Source: Cristatella mucedo
Lineage: Eukaryota > Bryozoa > Phylactolaemata > Cristatellidae
Assembly: GCA_009760855.2 (NCBI GenBank)
Contig: WPIO01000021.1
Span: forward strand, 4,697,501 to 4,761,500
DNA: 64,000 nt
Direction: 5' to 3'
Part shown: one piece after another, positions 33,301-41,905 of the stretch
How the letters are laid out: every line of letters starts with the position of its first letter
How positions within the stretch are numbered: position 1 is the stretch's first letter
The notes under the pieces: model-generated
What the model was told of the DNA's origin: nothing
The model's input: only the letters and a program-made list of their open reading frames with translations
The model's database searches: none
Program-made: the position numbers and the translations under genes

Positions 33301-33815
33301 CGGCGGCCGTCAAAATCCAGGCGGCGTACCGCGGCCACCGCGAGCGGAGGCGACTGAAAGAGGCGGCTGCCGACAAGTCCAGGACCGCGGCCGCCACGAA
33401 GATACAGGCCGTCTACCGCGGGCATCGGGCGCGCGCGGCGGCGGAGACGCAGCGTCGGGCGCTGGCGCACGCCGTTCGCCGGCACGTCGCCGTCGTGCAG
33501 ATTCAGGGTGCCTACCGCAAGTACCGGTCGCGAAAGGTCAGTCGGGCCGAGCTGGCGGAGCGAAAGCGCCGAGCCGCTGCCGCCACCAAGATACAATCCG
33601 CCTTCCGAGGCCACCGAACGCGCAAGAAGCTGGCTGCCGAGCGAGCGGACGACGGAAGCGTCCACGAAGAGCCCCAGGCCGTCGACCGGCGAGAGGAAGC
33701 GCCGGCCGCCGCGGAGCCGCCGTCGACCGTCGACGGCGGCGACGCGAGCGTTGCGAGCGTCGGCAAGGAAACGGCGAAAGCGGCCGCAGAAAGCGGAGCC
33801 TCGTCTTCGTCGTGA
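20888..33815 (+). CDS. DCDC2: DCDC2-like doublecortin protein; nine-exon model ending in an IQ array
   Basis: Exons: 20888-21210, 21347-21413, 24561-24631, 24779-24910, 25330-25479, 30783-30974, 31115-31260, 31347-31465, 32448-33815. All junctions are GT-AG and in phase; the total is 855 residues, 400 before the last exon. Exon 1 holds doublecortin domain 1 ([39 protein letters not shown]). Exons 3-5 hold domain 2 ([27 protein letters not shown] then [24 protein letters not shown]). Exons 6-8 encode a basic then acidic tail; DEGGLYKAK and [15 protein letters not shown] resemble the DCDC2 tail closely. Known role: binds microtubules, localises to cilia. Exon 9 adds ten or more IQ motifs, which the vertebrate protein lacks. 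The start is the first ATG in frame (20888); 20894 is an alternative. Exon 9 is the only uncertain join. Confidence 0.87.
21347..21413 (+). CDS. DCDC2: DCDC2-like exon 2: linker
   Basis: A 67-base exon between TTTTAACAG and GTGAGG. It restores the frame after exon 1 and begins [11 protein letters not shown], matching the position of the linker that starts with a Tyr-Xaa-Xaa-Ile motif after domain 1 in DCDC2. Confidence 0.7.
21731..21925 (+). mobile_element. SINE family B in a DCDC2-like intron
   Basis: Carries the tRNA-like head (TCTTCACGAACCAGG) with a weakened box B, the body 'gtgggtgagtcttaattgcc' and the tail 'gctatacaaacgagcc'. It lies about 300 bases after exon 2. Confidence 0.7.
21930..22840. 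other. Intron sequence, no feature recognised
   Basis: Part of the intron between exons 2 and 3 of the DCDC2-like gene. A short tandem pair 'cttctggtcggcc' lies near 22297-22325. No coding signal. Confidence 0.35.
22850..23730 (+). mobile_element. CR1/L2-like LINE fragment in a DCDC2-like intron
   Basis: Begins in the region encoding [12 protein letters not shown] and runs through CNSLLTGLP, LHWLPVKQ, FKVLSLTFRS and KAWNSLP equivalents to a 3' tail ending 'gcgctatacaaatg' and a T-rich run. Same orientation as the host gene. The frame is broken. Confidence 0.75.
23862..23937 (-). mobile_element. SINE family A fragment
   Basis: Degenerate tail and box B region (on the + strand: 'aacttaatttgtatccatgt' and 'ggctcgagcccacgac'), followed by a LINE-like 'caagtgcattattattatt'. 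Confidence 0.45.
24421..24511. repeat. (GA)n microsatellite upstream of DCDC2-like exon 3
   Basis: About 45 GA units, ending 49 bases before the exon 3 acceptor junction. Confidence 0.97.
24561..24631 (+). CDS. DCDC2: DCDC2-like exon 3: start of doublecortin domain 2
   Basis: A 71-base exon after TTTTTACTTGTAG and before GTGAGT. It reads [19 protein letters not shown] then PIAV, matching the basic linker and first strand of domain 2. The split codon TA|T joins it to exon 4. Confidence 0.8.
24779..24910 (+). CDS. DCDC2: DCDC2-like exon 4: core of doublecortin domain 2
   Basis: After GGTTGCAG; reads [27 protein letters not shown] and GAVRR, then a GTGAGG donor. The intron beyond the donor runs directly into a (GGC)29 tract. 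Confidence 0.9.
24915..25001. repeat. (GGC)29 run at the exon 4 donor
   Basis: Twenty-nine GGC units start at intron position +5 (the donor is GTGAGGCGG...). In transcribed RNA such a run can form hairpins or quadruplexes next to the 5' splice site. Confidence 0.97.
25330..25479 (+). CDS. DCDC2: DCDC2-like exon 5: end of doublecortin domain 2
   Basis: After CCTTGCAG; continues the split Arg codon and reads [14 protein letters not shown] and [15 protein letters not shown], then a linker ending QQK before GTACGG. Without this splice the frame would run on to 25576. Confidence 0.88.
25580..26855. other. Intron 5 of the DCDC2-like gene, left part
   Basis: Intron 5 spans 25480-30782. In this part there is only a short CAG/CTG-rich patch (about 25850-25945) and AT-rich sequence without recognisable elements. 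Confidence 0.4.
26859..26970. repeat. (TA)n/(GT)n compound microsatellite
   Basis: TA-rich run of about 60 bases followed by GT-rich runs interrupted by 'tatgcatg'. Overlapping open frames here are low-complexity artefacts. Confidence 0.95.
27140..27250 (-). mobile_element. SINE family B, degenerate copy
   Basis: On the + strand it shows the reverse complement of the family tail ('gcagcctcatttatataggg', 'agaagagcaa') and a box B-like 'gagatcgaacccacgac'. The head is damaged. Confidence 0.5.
27255..28970. other. Intron 5 of the DCDC2-like gene, middle part
   Basis: AT-rich sequence; a 92-codon open frame at 27863-28141 starts in AT-rich sequence and has no recognisable domain. Nothing else seen. 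Confidence 0.35.
28977..29275. repeat. (CT)n microsatellite and pyrimidine-rich tract
   Basis: About 40 CT units (28977-29057), then 200 bases of CT-rich sequence. Ser/Leu-rich open frames here are artefacts of the repeat. Confidence 0.95.
29640..29924 (+). pseudogene. Truncated secreted MAM-domain-like exon inside the DCDC2-like intron
   Basis: An ATG at 29640 opens a 94-residue frame. Residues 1-24 form a clear signal peptide (hydrophobic [13 protein letters not shown], then a plausible cleavage site). It is followed by [12 protein letters not shown], which matches the opening of a MAM domain (FE-x-G-x-L-C-x-W). Ser/Gly-rich sequence and a LAVRHAPP segment follow. The frame then runs into the (ATT)n tail of a - strand LINE at about 29921 and stops. 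The rest of a MAM domain (about 160 residues with four Cys) is absent. It lies on the same strand as the host gene. I infer a gene, or an exon of one, cut by the insertion; a genuine exon with a donor I missed is an alternative. Confidence 0.45.
29922..30556 (-). mobile_element. CR1/L2-like LINE with internal deletion and an internal (CA)n
   Basis: From left to right: (AAT)n, part of the tail hairpin, an abrupt jump at about 29980 into the CNSLLTGLP region, then YFQL, NLGV and ISPVE regions, a (CA)n(TA)n block (30273-30350), and then the RT region around YADD and GVPQG up to about 30556. Two blocks present in other copies are missing. Confidence 0.8.
30273..30350. repeat. (AC)n(AT)n microsatellite inside a LINE
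   Basis: About 33 AC units followed by a short AT run, replacing a piece of the LINE reverse-transcriptase region. Confidence 0.95.
30783..30974 (+). CDS. DCDC2: DCDC2-like exon 6: basic/Ser-rich linker
   Basis: After GCGTTGCAG; reads [19 protein letters not shown] then a Ser/Ala-rich stretch ending in [10 protein letters not shown], donor GTGAGC. The LPP/K-rich start resembles the region after domain 2 in DCDC2. Confidence 0.7.
31115..31260 (+). CDS. DCDC2: DCDC2-like exon 7
   Basis: After TCTCTGCAG; reads [19 protein letters not shown] then [16 protein letters not shown] and IDLDK, donor GTAAAC. Lys-rich, in the same position as the PLKRKGKKED-type region of DCDC2. Confidence 0.75.
31347..31465 (+). 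CDS. DCDC2: DCDC2-like exon 8: acidic tail
   Basis: After TTTCAG; reads [20 protein letters not shown] then [16 protein letters not shown], donor GTAAGA. This is the strongest tail match to DCDC2 and ends exactly on a codon boundary. Confidence 0.82.
32035..32155 (+). mobile_element. SINE family B in the last DCDC2-like intron
   Basis: Has 'gctcgctcttgtccgggtcg', a weakened box B, 'gacgattctttattgctcac' and the tail 'ggcggctcttctacccctaa'. It sits between exon 8 and the IQ exon. Confidence 0.65.
32448..33815 (+). CDS. Large IQ-motif exon, calmodulin-binding array
   Basis: A 455-codon open exon, very GC-rich. It opens with an Arg-rich segment ([20 protein letters not shown]), then repeated IQ motifs of the form [VT]KIQAxYRGHxxR. 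Ten are well formed: [52 protein letters not shown] (twice), [52 protein letters not shown] and [13 protein letters not shown]. One or two degenerate ones ([21 protein letters not shown]) precede them. Alanine-rich linkers separate them and an acidic/Ser-rich tail ends the protein. IQ motifs bind calmodulin or calmodulin-like light chains. The acceptor AG is at 32446-32447; an in-frame TAG just upstream means the exon cannot extend left, and it has no in-frame ATG near its start, so it must be a downstream exon. Phase 0 fits exon 8 of the DCDC2-like gene. The acceptor has a weak pyrimidine tract. Confidence 0.82.
   Translation, partial: DPREARRERLRRRRERLRRKRAAAAAAAARAVLLSSAASRIQAAARAFLRGRAEAKRARAARIQAKLESARRTAAAVQIQAAYRGHRTREALRDRRRREAASQQAAAAVEAAAAAVKIQAAYRGHRARVAVRPQLEEQRQRRRKEGDERKAAVKIQAAYRGHQTRAKLREAVAERQRTTAAAAAAALEAAAAAATKIQAVYRGHRSRRLAGEMRRREAGQRTAAVKIQAAFRGHRARGELREAVAERRRTTAAAAATKIQAVYRGHRSRRLAGEMRRREASGKRTAAVKIQAAYRGHRERRRLKEAAADKSRTAAATKIQAVYRGHRARAAAETQRRALAHAVRRHVAVVQIQGAYRKYRSRKVSRAELAERKRRAAAATKIQSAFRGHRTRKKLAAERADDGSVHEEPQAVDRREEAPAAAEPPSTVDGGDASVASVGKETAKAAAESGASSSS
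32904..33308 (+). repeat. Two-IQ repeat unit duplicated inside the IQ exon
   Basis: Units 32904-33119 (72 codons) and 33120-33308 (63 codons) each contain VKIQAAxRGH, REAVAER and RTTAAAA, then [20 protein letters not shown]. About 70 bases around the second IQ of each unit are almost identical, including silent sites. They differ by a nine-codon Ala-rich indel. Confidence 0.88.
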
Positions 33816-35585
33816 GGATGCGCTGCCTACGTGAGTCTGGCTGCTGGCCGTGCGAGGCCACGCCCAACATACGATGGCGAATTGGCCGAAGGTCCGGCGG
33901 CGTGGTTAGCGAGCTCGGTCCGAGCCATTCGGCGTCCTCCGCTGACTACGTCACCTGAGCTAACCCCCATCCATCCAGCCAGTGCGGCAGAGTGCGGCAC
34001 GAGCCGGTGCAAACAACAAATGGCGTCTTCTGCTGCGCTGATGCTCAAGCCGACCCCCCCCCCACTAAGCGTACACTCCCCTAACCTGCGGTTAGCTACC
34101 AGGCTTTCTGCTGTTCACCCGCGCGTACTGCAGCTAACGCGTCGCTTGCAGCGTGGCCGAAACGGTGGCTTGCTTTTCGAATCTAGCGAAGCTTATTTGC
34201 AGGAGCTAGCCGGGTAAGCCGTGCTCGCGCTCTTTTTCCTGCACACTGACGCGTTTCACCTTTTCAGCCATTGCCGTCGGACTGTGGGTTTTCGCACTGA
34301 CTCTGGCATTAACAAGGAGACCCGGCTGCGGTAGCTGTCTAGCCAGCAAATTAAGGTCGCTCGCCAAACGACCATGAAATAAACGTGGATTGTTCTCTCT
34401 TTTTTTGTAGGAGCCAGGAAACGTTTAGCGTGAGTACGCTGTGCAAAGTACGCGCTATGCCGAGCCGCCTGTCTGTCACGTGGATGACGTGTCCTCCGAG
34501 CTGTCACGCTGCCGTCGCGGCTGCTGTTGGCCATCTGTTGCTCTCTGTTGCCGGCAGCGCTTCTCGTACGGCGTTCTGTATGATTTTTCCCCTTCAATGG
34601 CTGCGCGAGTAACAACAACGCGGTTTGATGTGCCACTGGCCGATTTCTCGTCAGCAGTCACTGAAGTTTCTAGCTGGTTGAAGTTCGTTTTCAGTCTCAG
34701 TTCACTTCAGTTAGTTTTCACTGGCAAAACATTTCCGTTTTCTCCCGAACTTAACAGTCTACAGCGTCGGCCCAAAAAATTTAGCGCATCGCGAACAAAC
34801 AAAATAATCTCAAACCTTGCAGGTTCTTACCAAATTAATGCCTGCAGGTTCTTACCAGATTAATGCCTAAAATGATACAGCATGGCAGCTGATGCTTACT
34901 AGGTGCGAAAAGCGTGTGCATTGACAGAGTTTCGAGTGGGTGGGCAAGTCAACCATTGAGCCATTGAGCCACAGCGACTGCCGCAGTGCTGGGCAGCACT
35001 TTCCTTCGTCAGTGCTGCTGCTGCTGCTGCTGCATCGTGCTGCTGCTGTGTCAGTGCTGCTGCTGCTGCGATAACTTGAACTGCGGCGGAGCCGCCAGAG
35101 GAATGTGACGCCGATGCGTTGGCAATGGCCGGGTGCTGGACCGACTTAATGTCATCCTTAATTAAGCAGCGCTTACTTGGGCTAGCCCACTGCTGACTCT
35201 AGAGGTAGCTTGAATTCTCACCTCTCGCTAGCCCACCTGGCCTGCTACCAGTTTCTGACGACAGCGTTGGAGGTTTCTGGGTCAAGGTGCACCTGATATT
35301 CCCAGCTCTGCTAGCTGACATCTGAAGCACAAGTGTAGGAAGACGGGGAGGCGTAGACGCCTCGTTGACTCGCTAGGCCGCGGTACTTACCGACACGGGC
35401 TGTGATCTGTGGCAACAGTGCCATGCAGTTGAAATGCGCCAGAATCAGCCAGAATGGGCCGGAAAGAGAGAGAAGCTTTTGTCAAGACGTGCTTTAGCAT
35501 AGTTGGTGTACTCCCCAAATGAATCAGTTGCTACTGATCAATCAAAAAGCATAACTTTAGCTCGGAACTAACTTTTAACAATGTA
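33816..35585. other. 3' flank of the IQ exon, no further gene recognised
   Basis: Contains a candidate polyadenylation signal AATAAA at 34378. Two acceptor-like sites (about 34201 and 34410) are followed by donor-like GT within 20 bases; I see no coding exon there. Short TGC-repeat patches lie at about 35010-35070. Confidence 0.4.
34378..34383 (+). terminator. Candidate polyadenylation signal for the DCDC2/IQ gene
   Basis: AATAAA, 563 bases after the IQ exon stop codon, on the same strand. Confidence 0.35.
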
Positions 35586-35589
35586 AACG

Positions 35590-36140
35590 GCACGGGACTT
35601 TCAAGCAGCCTATCGAATTCAAGGTTCTGTCACTTCTTTTAGGTTTCTCCACTCTTTGGCTCTAGCCTACTTATCAGAACTCTCCTTCAGCGGGACAAGC
35701 ATCGTACAACCCGCCGTTCTGAGTCAAGCCGTTAGACTATGCCTCGAGAGAACCTCAAATCCTTTGGAGACCGCGCCTTTAGTTTATATGTCCCCAAAGC
35801 CTGGGACTCACTCGCGACTGATGTCATGACATTCACTGACATGACGACATTTAAGGAGTAAATTTTTAGATTTAAGTTTAAAGCACCTGTTTATTTAGAG
35901 CATTTAGTTGTCCTTAAGATTCATCTTTCGCGTGCTTATGCACTTGTGGACACTTTGAATGCTGCCGCTAACCACATTTTCAAGTTGACCAGGTGTATGT
36001 CGCATCTAACAATGTTATACTTGATGACATTGCAAATTTTACCACTAATCACTTGTTAATGCTTCCTTTACAGCCCAAGTAAAGTGTGTAGAAAGAGACA
36101 CAGTTCTCTGAGAGCGCTATACAAATGTAACCATTTTCTT
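35590..36140 (+). mobile_element. CR1/L2-like LINE 3' fragment
   Basis: Starts in the QPIEFKVLS region, passes through FRFLHSLALAYLSEL, the FGDRAFS and KAWDSL equivalents, and ends with the tail 'agagagcgctatacaaatg'. The frame is broken. Confidence 0.72.
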
Positions 36141-36144
36141 ATTA

Positions 36145-38380
36145 GTAAGTAATAGTCATGCTCATCCGAGTTCACCCTTAAATGGCCAAGAGGTCGACCA
36201 GACACTAATGTGCCGAGATTTTATGGTAGGAGTCTTGTTTCCATAAAACTCAGGTGAACAGACCTCCACTCATCATAGCTCGGCGTTGCAATGTCCCTAG
36301 CCTGCAGTTGCGTGTAGGTGCTAAAGCCTGTTGTTAAATAGCAGTGAGGACAATGTAGGCTTCCATTTGCTAAGTTTGCATATCGAGCTTGGCTAGTGCA
36401 CCATTCGCGGTGTAGCATTAGAGCATGTCCTCCGATGAATACATCAGCTATGTATATTGCTGCTGTCGACCAGGACTCTCTGCCGCCGCTTATGTTCAAG
36501 CACGCGTAACAGAGAATGCACCTATAGCGAGCACATGCACCTATAGCGAGCACATGCACCTATAGCGAGCACATACACCTATAGCGAGCACATGCACCTA
36601 TAGCGAGCACATGCACCTATAGCAACCATCGGGGCGCTTGTCGCATTCGCCAAGCAAAAACTGCTGGCTTTCTTCTACGCGGGTGGTTGTCGGGTTTGAT
36701 TGTCAAGTGTGTCACTGCTGTTCCGGTCGTGCTCGAATAGCATGGCTCTTTATATATACGAGCCAACTGTTTCTTGGAGAAGACCAATGGGCAAGTTAGA
36801 GAGACGGAGAGAGAGTATAGCCCCTAGCTAAAGTTCGTGTTCAAAGAACTAGATGCTGGAGAGTAGAGCTGGTACAGTATGCTGGCTACATATTGAAACT
36901 CTTTCCCAGCGCTATGATATCGATTATCGAGCAGTCGAGTCTCTGCGTGGGTGCTATCCAACTCCTTAAATGGTCGCACGACTGAGCTACTGTGACTCCA
37001 CAATAAAATCACTCTTGCTTTTGTTGCTGCTGCACACACAGGAGTGCATCACACATATTGTTCACACAAATAGAATGGTTTGCAGACTCATTGATGTTGG
37101 ATAGTCGCTCAAAATCTGGTGGGACTTGGCGTCTTCGATGGAATAGTGCGGACTAGGCCGGTGGGACTAAGCTAAGCATACATAGCCTCCATCTACCGAC
37201 TGCTCGACTCGGCTGCGATGGCAGCAATAGAACTTGTCTTTCCAAAGAATCAGAATTCGAATGCAGGCAAGCGTGTCTGCATGTCTATCCTCCATCATCT
37301 GGCTGAATCACGCTCCGGCATTTGCCAGGATGGCTCCTTTGACCGCCACTAGAAGAAAGTAAAATAATAGCAGAGCTTGTTTGGATACTCCCCACTCCTA
37401 TAATTAGCATGTGTATCTATGAGAGCTGAATATAAAAGACTTGCGCCTCCAGAACTTGATGCCAGAGAGTTAGGTTGGCATCAGGCTTTTGCTTCGTCGA
37501 CTTGTTTATGCTGCATTATGTGTGCTCAATGTAATAGACAAATGCATATATTGCAGGCTCATAAAGTCGCAGTACATATCTAACTACCAGAGAGAACAGT
37601 CGATCGTGCTGGCTCAACTCGCTGTTTCACTGTGATGACGACGTCGCAGTTTCTCAAAAGTCACTCCGAGTCACTTGATAACAGTGCCTTGCTCAGCTAC
37701 ATTCACAAGGAGTGTATCTGCTGAACACCCTCACTGTTAAATTGAAGGCTCACAGACAGCTTGGAACTACAAAGTCTTTGAAATGTATGAGAGTTTTCTA
37801 TTGGTCAGTCTTCCACACTTCATATTTTATGGAAGATCTGCATTTATTTGTTGAAACTTGTAACCACTAGTCGAGAGGGACAACCATTGAAAACTCTGCT
37901 GAAGGCATTTATCTGGCTTACAAAATACTACGAAATAAGTCGGTTAAGACCTAAAGCTAGACCTTAATCAAGAAGTGCAGACGAAAACAATTTGCTGTAG
38001 TCGTCACTCAGTCTCATTGATAGATCAAGTCCATGGTAGCCGTTGTAGTTTTGGACACCTGGACTGATTGCCCAAGTACAGTGGCAAGATTTGGAAGTGT
38101 CGTCTAGGCTGGAACCTGGATGCCTGTCATGCTGGTGCTGGCTGACCAAATTCGAGCATACGCTTATTGCTTCTAGTTCTTTCGTAGTTATGCTACACGA
38201 AATATAAATAATTGTACTATGTTGACATCTACCTTTTTCTATTGAGTTGAAAGATTCTGCGGTTGCAACACTCATGTTGGCTGTTCAACTATTGGTGTGT
38301 TTGTGTATTTGTAATGTACTTGAAGCCGCTATGCTTGCTAAACATACCAAGTCAAGAGAGCTTGCCAGAGGAAATAAGTT
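36145..38380. other. Spacer with one small minisatellite, no gene recognised
   Basis: AT-rich or neutral sequence with only short open frames. The 19-bp tandem repeat at 36518-36623 is the only structured part seen. Confidence 0.35.
36518..36623. repeat. Minisatellite, 19-bp unit, about 5.5 copies
   Basis: Unit 'gcacctatagcgagcacat' repeated head to tail with a single substitution in one copy. Confidence 0.92.
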
Positions 38381-38385
38381 GCCAT

Positions 38386-38580
<195 letters not shown>

Positions 38581-38589
38581 TAAGCGTTC

Positions 38590-39180
38590 GTGTGTACAAG
38601 TCGAGTCGAGAGACAGACCAGAAAATCCGAAGAAGAGTAGCTCTCTTAACCCGTAACCCTTAACTTGCTGCAGAATGGCTGCTGGATGGTAGGGGCATGA
38701 TTTCAAGAGACTTGGTTACTAACTAGCTTACGCAGCTATTCAACTGCTTCTGCACTGGAAGGATGTGAGTGTCAAGCGGAGAAAAGTTACTCGCTGACGA
38801 CCACAGTCAGACGTTTACATGAAGTAGTCTCTTGAGAACTACTGAATGTGGTCAGCCTCGTGAGTTCTCATTGAGCAAGAGCTATATTCGTGCTAATTAT
38901 CAGGATGCAGCAAGGCGTAAACTGGGAGACACTGCCGAGCGTCACCGTCGCCCTGACCACCATGCGATTCCAGCAATGTGAGGGTAAATAGATAGTAAAA
39001 AGTGCGACATTCAAGCAAACCATCGTGGCACTGCCACCAAGTAGCTCCTGCGACTGGCTATTCCCGGTGCTGTATCCCTGGGTGTGCTGCCCAGCTTGGC
39101 ATGCTGGTAAAGATTACCACGAAATCATGATTGATCTTACTGCTGCTCGGCACTCCATTGTGGCGATAGACGTTCCACGC
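38590..39180. other. Spacer, no feature recognised
   Basis: No coding or repeat signal recognised. Confidence 0.3.
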
Positions 39181-39187
39181 TGCGATG

Positions 39188-39325
39188 TAATAATAATAAC
39201 AAAGGCATTCACATAGCGCCTTTAGAGAACGAAAGCTCTGTCTGTGCACTTTACATATAATGTACGGTGAGGATGTCAATATGGTTAGTGATAACTTGCA
39301 CAGCGTCAGCACGTTGTGTCTGGCC
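39188..39325 (-). mobile_element. LINE 3' tail fragment
   Basis: On the + strand, (AAT)n is followed by 'agcgcctttagagaacgaaa', 'cactttacat' and the conserved 'atatggttag' and 'cagcgtcagcac' stretches of the LINE 3' UTR in reverse. Confidence 0.65.
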
Positions 39326-39329
39326 TAGC

Positions 39330-39930
39330 GACTCTCGACATGTAGCGGCACAACGCGTGCAACGTACAAAGACCTGAAGCTCACAATATGCCGAAGATAA
39401 CAAACAACACAGCGCTCGATATTTTGCTGGGGGGGGCTTACCAAAACACCATATTATATATAAAAAGCGCAACAATAACCTGCATATTACGGCTGGTATG
39501 ACAGGTATTTTATGGCGTGGTCCAATTCATACGCTGGGGTATATTATGACCAAGGCCCAATAATAGCCATCTAGTAGGCCAAAGTATACCCTCCATGATA
39601 TCACTAGTGTTGAGCGATAAACACATGAAAAAGATTGCTAAACTTTTTCAAAATATTATAAAAGCTGTAAACACATAGACCTTAATTGCTTCAAGCAGAA
39701 AAAATTCTAATCCGAAAAAATGATCAGCTGCCATAAAAATCAAAGACTGTTATCATTCTTCTCAGTAGGGCTAATCCATAAAAATATATCACATATAATG
39801 CTCGCTACAGTGTAAATGTTCACAGCTCAATACTGATAACAACGTCAAAATGATCATGCTTATTTTCAAGATGAAGTGCATGATTTTTTGTTGAACGCAG
39901 ATTCAAGCTTGCGGGATAAGTCAACGAATC
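39330..39930. other. AT-rich spacer
   Basis: No feature recognised. Confidence 0.3.
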
Positions 39931-39934
39931 CATG

Positions 39935-40210
39935 GAGTCTTGACTTTTTTTTGGATGAAGATGTCACAACTCAATAGATTCGCTGGGGCCGTGATTTCGG
40001 TAACTTCAGCGCAGAGTCAGTCACGAGAGATATGCCAGAGGTGCATACATACTAATTCGCGTCTTGGTTCAAATAGTCCTGTTGTTCTTTTGTCGAGGCG
40101 GTCTTCATGTGGTGGATGCCTTTATCTCTGAGAAGGGAATGGTTGTTTTCTGATCTTGTCAAGATGCAGTTGATGGCCCGGAAGTAGCACGTCTCGTCAC
40201 CTTTCATTTT
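39935..40210 (-). pseudogene. OTU-like cysteine protease domain remnant
   Basis: On the - strand an ATG at 40207 opens a 51-codon frame starting MKGDETCYFRAINCIL, which resembles the catalytic-Cys motif of OTU proteases (GDGNC-x-FRA). It continues with SENNHSLLRD and IHHMK, the helix that follows in this fold. After a stop (40052) and a frame change, TEITAPANLLSCDIFIQ aligns with the later OTU strand (EI-x-A-x-ANLL-x-x-x-I). Stop and frameshift show it is dead. No intact gene surrounds it. OTU domains occur in cellular deubiquitinases and in some mobile elements; which source applies is unknown. Confidence 0.5.
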
Positions 40211-40214
40211 GCAT

Positions 40215-41020
40215 ATGGTCCCTCCTCCTTCTTCTTCTCCTTAAGATGAGTGGAGCCAAGCACACGAGCAAGACATTGTGTGGTGCTACGATGCTTTCTT
40301 CACGAACATGTCAATTGGTTGAAAGTTTGAGTCTGCTCGTGTTTCACTTAGATAATAGACTCCATCTAGTCTGGTTTTTTGAGTGGCCTTTTTGAGCGTC
40401 TTTTGCTTTGTGCATCCATCGGCAGACTCAGACTGTGATAATTATCGGGTGATTGGCATGCTTCACTTGCTTCGACTGCATGTCAGAGAGAATTAAATTC
40501 AAAATAATGTAGCGTCATCTTCCATTGTATCGGAACTGCCAGTCTTTCGAGTGCAATACATACGGAAAGGCTTTGTAAAATACACCTCGCACTTTACATC
40601 GGCTCGCGTCTACTCCGTCCAAGGCATTGCAGATCAGAAGCATTATCACAGAATGTGGCGACTGCTTGGCCAGTAATCACTGACTCCAGCCAAGGGTAGC
40701 GCACCCCGCTTAACTTACATTGCATGCCAGTCTCAAGCTTCGGGTAAACTCTTAGCCAATCGCAGCGCAGCTCATTTCCATGGTGTCAGTAACTGCGTGC
40801 AAATGCAGTATGTGAGGGCCGCTGCCGCTCATCATACCGAGTTTGAGTGATTTGTTACCTACCGTTTGCTGTTCAGCAACTCGACGCATACCAAACAAGA
40901 ACGATATACCTCATGTGGCAGCCGGGACGTTCACGACAGATCAGCTTGAGGTGAAGTTACTCACCATCTGTAAGAATCTCATTGCAGCCGCCTAGGGAAA
41001 AACCTGCCAGGAGAGAATTA
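40215..41020. other. Spacer, possibly the decayed upstream part of the OTU-like remnant
   Basis: On the - strand there are short segments in several frames (for example SNFQPIDMFVKK) that could belong to the same dead protein. Not strong enough to call. Confidence 0.25.
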
Positions 41021-41024
41021 TAGA

Positions 41025-41420
41025 TATCGAGGCATATTGGGATCTCGCAAATGTACGAACAAATTGTTCTGTGGTAAAATTATCGCAGCACGTCTAAACT
41101 TGTTTGCAATTATTACAGCCAAAAGTCGGCAGATTTGATCTGAACTTCCACGTGGTCTCAAGCGAAATATCACATCTGAAGAGGACACGCAGATTCCGTG
41201 AATGAAGGCAATGAAGGACAGGCTGGCTGAGCCAATCTCGAGGTTACGGTTCTTCAGTTTCTTATGGACACTATGTTTGACCGAAATTATTTGGATGGTC
41301 TTGCTGCCACTCAATTTAAGAATCATGTTAGTTGGCATTAAAATTCGAATATTGGTAATACAAGCTGCGAGGGAGTTGGGAGAGAATCTGAAGTACTGAA
41401 AGTCTGGGAAAAATTAGAGC
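41025..41420 (-). mobile_element. Diverged LINE fragment of another CR1/L2 subfamily
   Basis: On the - strand a 106-codon frame includes LKLSGSKT, NLEIGSASL and SSDQICRLLAVIIAN, the counterpart of the post-YADD region (KLNxxKT, IGSAS, the YFQL region) but clearly different from the main family. Confidence 0.5.
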
Positions 41421-41434
41421 ACACAAAGATCAAA

Positions 41435-41905
41435 TTATTATCTGTAGTATTGCACGACGGCCCATTCTCGGTCCTTTGCTATTCTCCATTTATACTGAAC
41501 CTCTAGGATAAGTAGTTTGGGCGCATGGAATCGATCTAATATAATATAATATGTAATTCATTTGTATAGTGACCTAAGCGAACTTAATCTCTGCCCAGCC
41601 GCTTCACATACGCCACAGGGCTCCAGCTCATGACCTCGGCCGTCAAATGAAATGACCTCGACCTCAGTCTTCAAAGGCGAGCACCTTAACTACTGAGCCA
41701 AACAAGGGCCATCACTTCTGCTGACAATACTCAGCTGTATTTGTCGTTTAAATCATCGGAGTCTGTTGCAGCGACTGATAAAATAATGCTTGCCTTACTA
41801 ACATTCGATCGTGGATGTCAGCAAATTTCCTTAAACAGAATGACGATAAAAGTAAACAGCTACTCGTAGGACACCCTAAGCGTGTGGCTGGACTTGAATG
41901 GCAAT
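41435..41905 (+). mobile_element. LINE RT fragment split by SINE family A
   Basis: The left part reads GPLLFSIYTEPL (41480-41520). After the SINE (41527-41708) it resumes at the active site as ADNTQLYLSF and continues into TFDRGCQQ with a frameshift. The Tyr-Ala-Asp-Asp site is mutated to Ala-Asp-Asn. Confidence 0.6.
41527..41708 (-). mobile_element. SINE family A inserted in a LINE
   Basis: On the + strand it runs from 'gtaattcatttgtatagtga' through 'cttcacatacgcc' and a box B-like 'gctccagctcatgacc' to the box A part 'ccttaactactgagccaaac'. A duplicated 'atgacctcg' stretch makes it longer than other copies. Confidence 0.7.

Noticed and set aside
32100-33665. 521-codon open frame on the - strand opposite the IQ exon
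   Set aside because: It is a shadow of the GC-rich IQ exon. The + strand frame carries ten IQ motifs and in-phase splice signals; the - strand translation is Arg/Gly/Leu-rich without a domain.
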